DNA from: Halorussus limi
Lineage (GTDB): Archaea; Halobacteriota; Halobacteria; Halobacteriales; Haladaptataceae
Assembly (NCBI RefSeq): GCF_023238205.1
Contig: NZ_CP096659.1
Location: 2,993,626 to 3,057,625, forward strand
DNA length: 64,000 nucleotides
Direction: 5' to 3'
Shown here: positions 62,423 through 64,000 of the stretch, in pieces
Position numbering within the stretch: the stretch's first letter is position 1
Layout: each line of letters begins with the position of its first letter
The notes under the pieces: generated by a model
Told to the model about the DNA's origin: nothing
The model's input: the letters and a program-made list of their open reading frames with translations, nothing else
Database searches by the model: none
Made by a program: the position numbers and the translations under genes

Positions 62423-64000
62423 TGTCCGGGAAGTCCTCCGTTGTCGGTACTGTTGCCGGACCAGGTGATGACCCGAACGAGTTCGTCTTCGTCACCCCTG
62501 CGGACAAGTCGATAAAGACCGGGGAGTTCATCACCTACACTGTCTCCGTCGATGGAGGGAACCGGTCTGTGCTCGCCAGGGTAACGAACCGTGAGTTGAT
62601 TCGCGGGCTACCCGAGGGCTTTCTCGCAGATCCCGAGGTTGGTCCAGATACGGTCGCGGCAACCCTCGGCGTCCCGACCGACGACACCGAATTGTACCGG
62701 CTGACGGCGACGGTCATCGGGTACTATGACACTGAGATGACCACGTTCGCTAATCCGCGACAGCTCCCGGCCCCAGGGACACCACTATCGATTGCTCCCG
62801 ACCAACAGCTCGAAACAGTTCTCCCGAACCTCGGCTGCGAGACGGACAGTACTGACGTCACGGAGCTAGAAGGGACTGCGCACCTGGGATGGTTACTGAA
62901 TCGGTCACCGAAGGCGACGAATATCCACATTCCAATTGAGGAGTTCGCTTCGACGCACCTGGCAATCCTCGCATCCACTGGGAGCGGGAAATCGTACACA
63001 GCCTCTGTGTTGATCGAGGAAATGATGGGGGCTGATTCCCGTGCCTCACTACTCGTGTTCGACCCGCACGGGGAATACGATACCCTCGCGGAGATGCAGG
63101 GGAACGAGGCATTCCGAGGCGAGGACGGGTACGAGCCGGAGGTCGTATACTACGACCCTGAACGACTTCGGGTTCGTATCTCGGAACTGGAGATAGGCGA
63201 CGTCATGGCCGTCTTAGACAATCCGAGCAACCGGATGCAAGAGCGTTTGTCGACGGCATGGCGTGCGATGCAGCGACAGGAGAGTCGGACGTGGGGTATC
63301 GATGAGCTTATCGGTGAAATGGAAGCGAGATACGGGGAGGATGACGCGAGTGTCGGTGCGTTAGAGTGGCGACTTCGCCAGTCGATTGAGCGGAACGATC
63401 TGTTCCACCCCGAAGACAACGTTCCGCTGAACGAGATCGTGGATCCAGGTCAGTGTACAGTGTTGCAGATGGATACGTTGGATCGGTGGAATCAGCAACT
63501 CATCACGACCGTTCTCTTGCGACGGATGTATCGAGAGCGGCTCGATGCCGTCCGAGACCGAGACTCTCAGATTGAACATCCGCTCTTCGCGCTGTTCGAA
63601 GAGGGGCACCGGTTCGCACCAGCGTCTGGTGATGCGCCGTCACTTGGAATCATGCGAACGATCACGTCCGAGGGCCGCAAGTTCGGCTTCGGGCTGGGAA
63701 TCATCAGTCAACGTCCGTCGAAGATCGACCAAGACGTGCTGTCACAGTGCGGGACGCAGATCTCGATGCAAATCAAGAACCCGAATGACCAGGACGCGAT
63801 CAAGAACTCTGTTGAGGCTGCCGGTGAAGACGTTCTCCGTGAGTTACCTGGTCTGACGCCTGGGCAAGCGGTCGTCTCTGGCGATGCGATGAATACGCCG
63901 GCGCTGATACAAGTTCGGCAGCGCCGGACGTCCCACGGGGCAGGGAGCCGTCCCGTTATTGAGGAATGGCGTGACGCCTACGATCAGCGGCAGCGTGAAC
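62422..64000 (+). CDS. herA: HerA-type DNA translocase (partial, runs off window)
   Basis: The first 526 residues of a HerA/FtsK-like ATPase; the 3' end lies beyond the window. An N-terminal barrel domain (residues 1-110) is followed by Walker A in ASTGSGKSYTAS, with Lys at 190. Walker B reads LFALFEEGHRFAP, and a sensor-like IISQRPSKIDQ and QIKNPNDQDAI follow. HerA pumps DNA through a hexameric ring and with NurA performs processive end resection. It is translationally coupled to the preceding unknown gene. Confidence 0.93.
   Translation, partial: MSGKSSVVGTVAGPGDDPNEFVFVTPADKSIKTGEFITYTVSVDGGNRSVLARVTNRELIRGLPEGFLADPEVGPDTVAATLGVPTDDTELYRLTATVIGYYDTEMTTFANPRQLPAPGTPLSIAPDQQLETVLPNLGCETDSTDVTELEGTAHLGWLLNRSPKATNIHIPIEEFASTHLAILASTGSGKSYTASVLIEEMMGADSRASLLVFDPHGEYDTLAEMQGNEAFRGEDGYEPEVVYYDPERLRVRISELEIGDVMAVLDNPSNRMQERLSTAWRAMQRQESRTWGIDELIGEMEARYGEDDASVGALEWRLRQSIERNDLFHPEDNVPLNEIVDPGQCTVLQMDTLDRWNQQLITTVLLRRMYRERLDAVRDRDSQIEHPLFALFEEGHRFAPASGDAPSLGIMRTITSEGRKFGFGLGIISQRPSKIDQDVLSQCGTQISMQIKNPNDQDAIKNSVEAAGEDVLRELPGLTPGQAVVSGDAMNTPALIQVRQRRTSHGAGSRPVIEEWRDAYDQRQRE

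Overview
The window reads as haloarchaeal (class Halobacteria) DNA: GC-rich coding sequence, very acidic proteins, many 4-nt ATGA or TAATG gene junctions, a TFIIB-type factor, transcription factor S, an archaeal-type RNase J, small CxxC zinc proteins and DUF7504/DUF7344-type genes. All identifications come from reading motifs and gene order; no database search was run.

Layout. 0-10.4 kb is mostly chromosomal housekeeping: zinc protein plus DUF7504 pair, thioredoxin-like protein, NUDIX hydrolase, cation/proton antiporter, RNase J, HisI and a tRNA-Met(CAT). Two metabolic genes here (a D-2-hydroxyacid dehydrogenase and an enolase-superfamily sugar-acid dehydratase) are each cut by a single in-frame stop with the reading frame intact behind it. 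10.5-19.9 kb is accessory and partly decayed: an IS-end plus transposase fragment next to the tRNA, a TFS-like factor without the catalytic acidic pair, a broken gene with an internal TAG, an orphan N6 adenine DNA methyltransferase, a 1.1-kb gene-poor stretch with repeats, a 2.4-kb cassette bounded by 21-bp direct repeats, an RHH-type regulator and a TnpB tail. 20-24.2 kb carries three nuclease genes (HNH, GIY-YIG, HNH with four zinc/HTH repeats) and a TFIIB paralogue without its zinc ribbon. 24.4-32 kb is mixed metabolic and accessory: ADP-ribosylglycohydrolase, ABM-domain protein, PLP-dependent Cys/Met enzyme, CBS-HEPN protein, and a PD-(D/E)XK nuclease overlapping an FAD monooxygenase.

33.2-38.5 kb is a compact minus-strand operon with Cas7-like and Cas5/6-like RAMP proteins, an unknown partner, a zinc protein, a DEDD exonuclease and, close behind, an HNH nuclease. 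No CRISPR array and no adaptation genes are visible. It fits the derived, array-less class 1 CRISPR-Cas relatives described in Halobacteria (HRAMP). An MBL-fold nuclease, an SF1 Upf1-like helicase, two paralogous small proteins and another DEDD exonuclease follow (39-46 kb).

46.5-64 kb is the highlight. A tightly overlapping six-gene operon encodes an AAA ATPase with a winged helix, an unknown protein, a DUF2797 protein, a catalytically complete long prokaryotic Argonaute related to NgAgo, a YprB/MrfB-like DEDD exonuclease and a YprA/MrfA-like DUF1998 helicase. It shares a 71-bp divergent control region with a plus-strand operon for Mre11, Rad50, NurA, an unknown protein and HerA, which runs off the window. 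I infer that the two operons form one nucleic-acid-guided or damage-directed DNA defence/repair system, joining Argonaute, an MrfAB-type excision pair and an end-resection machine.
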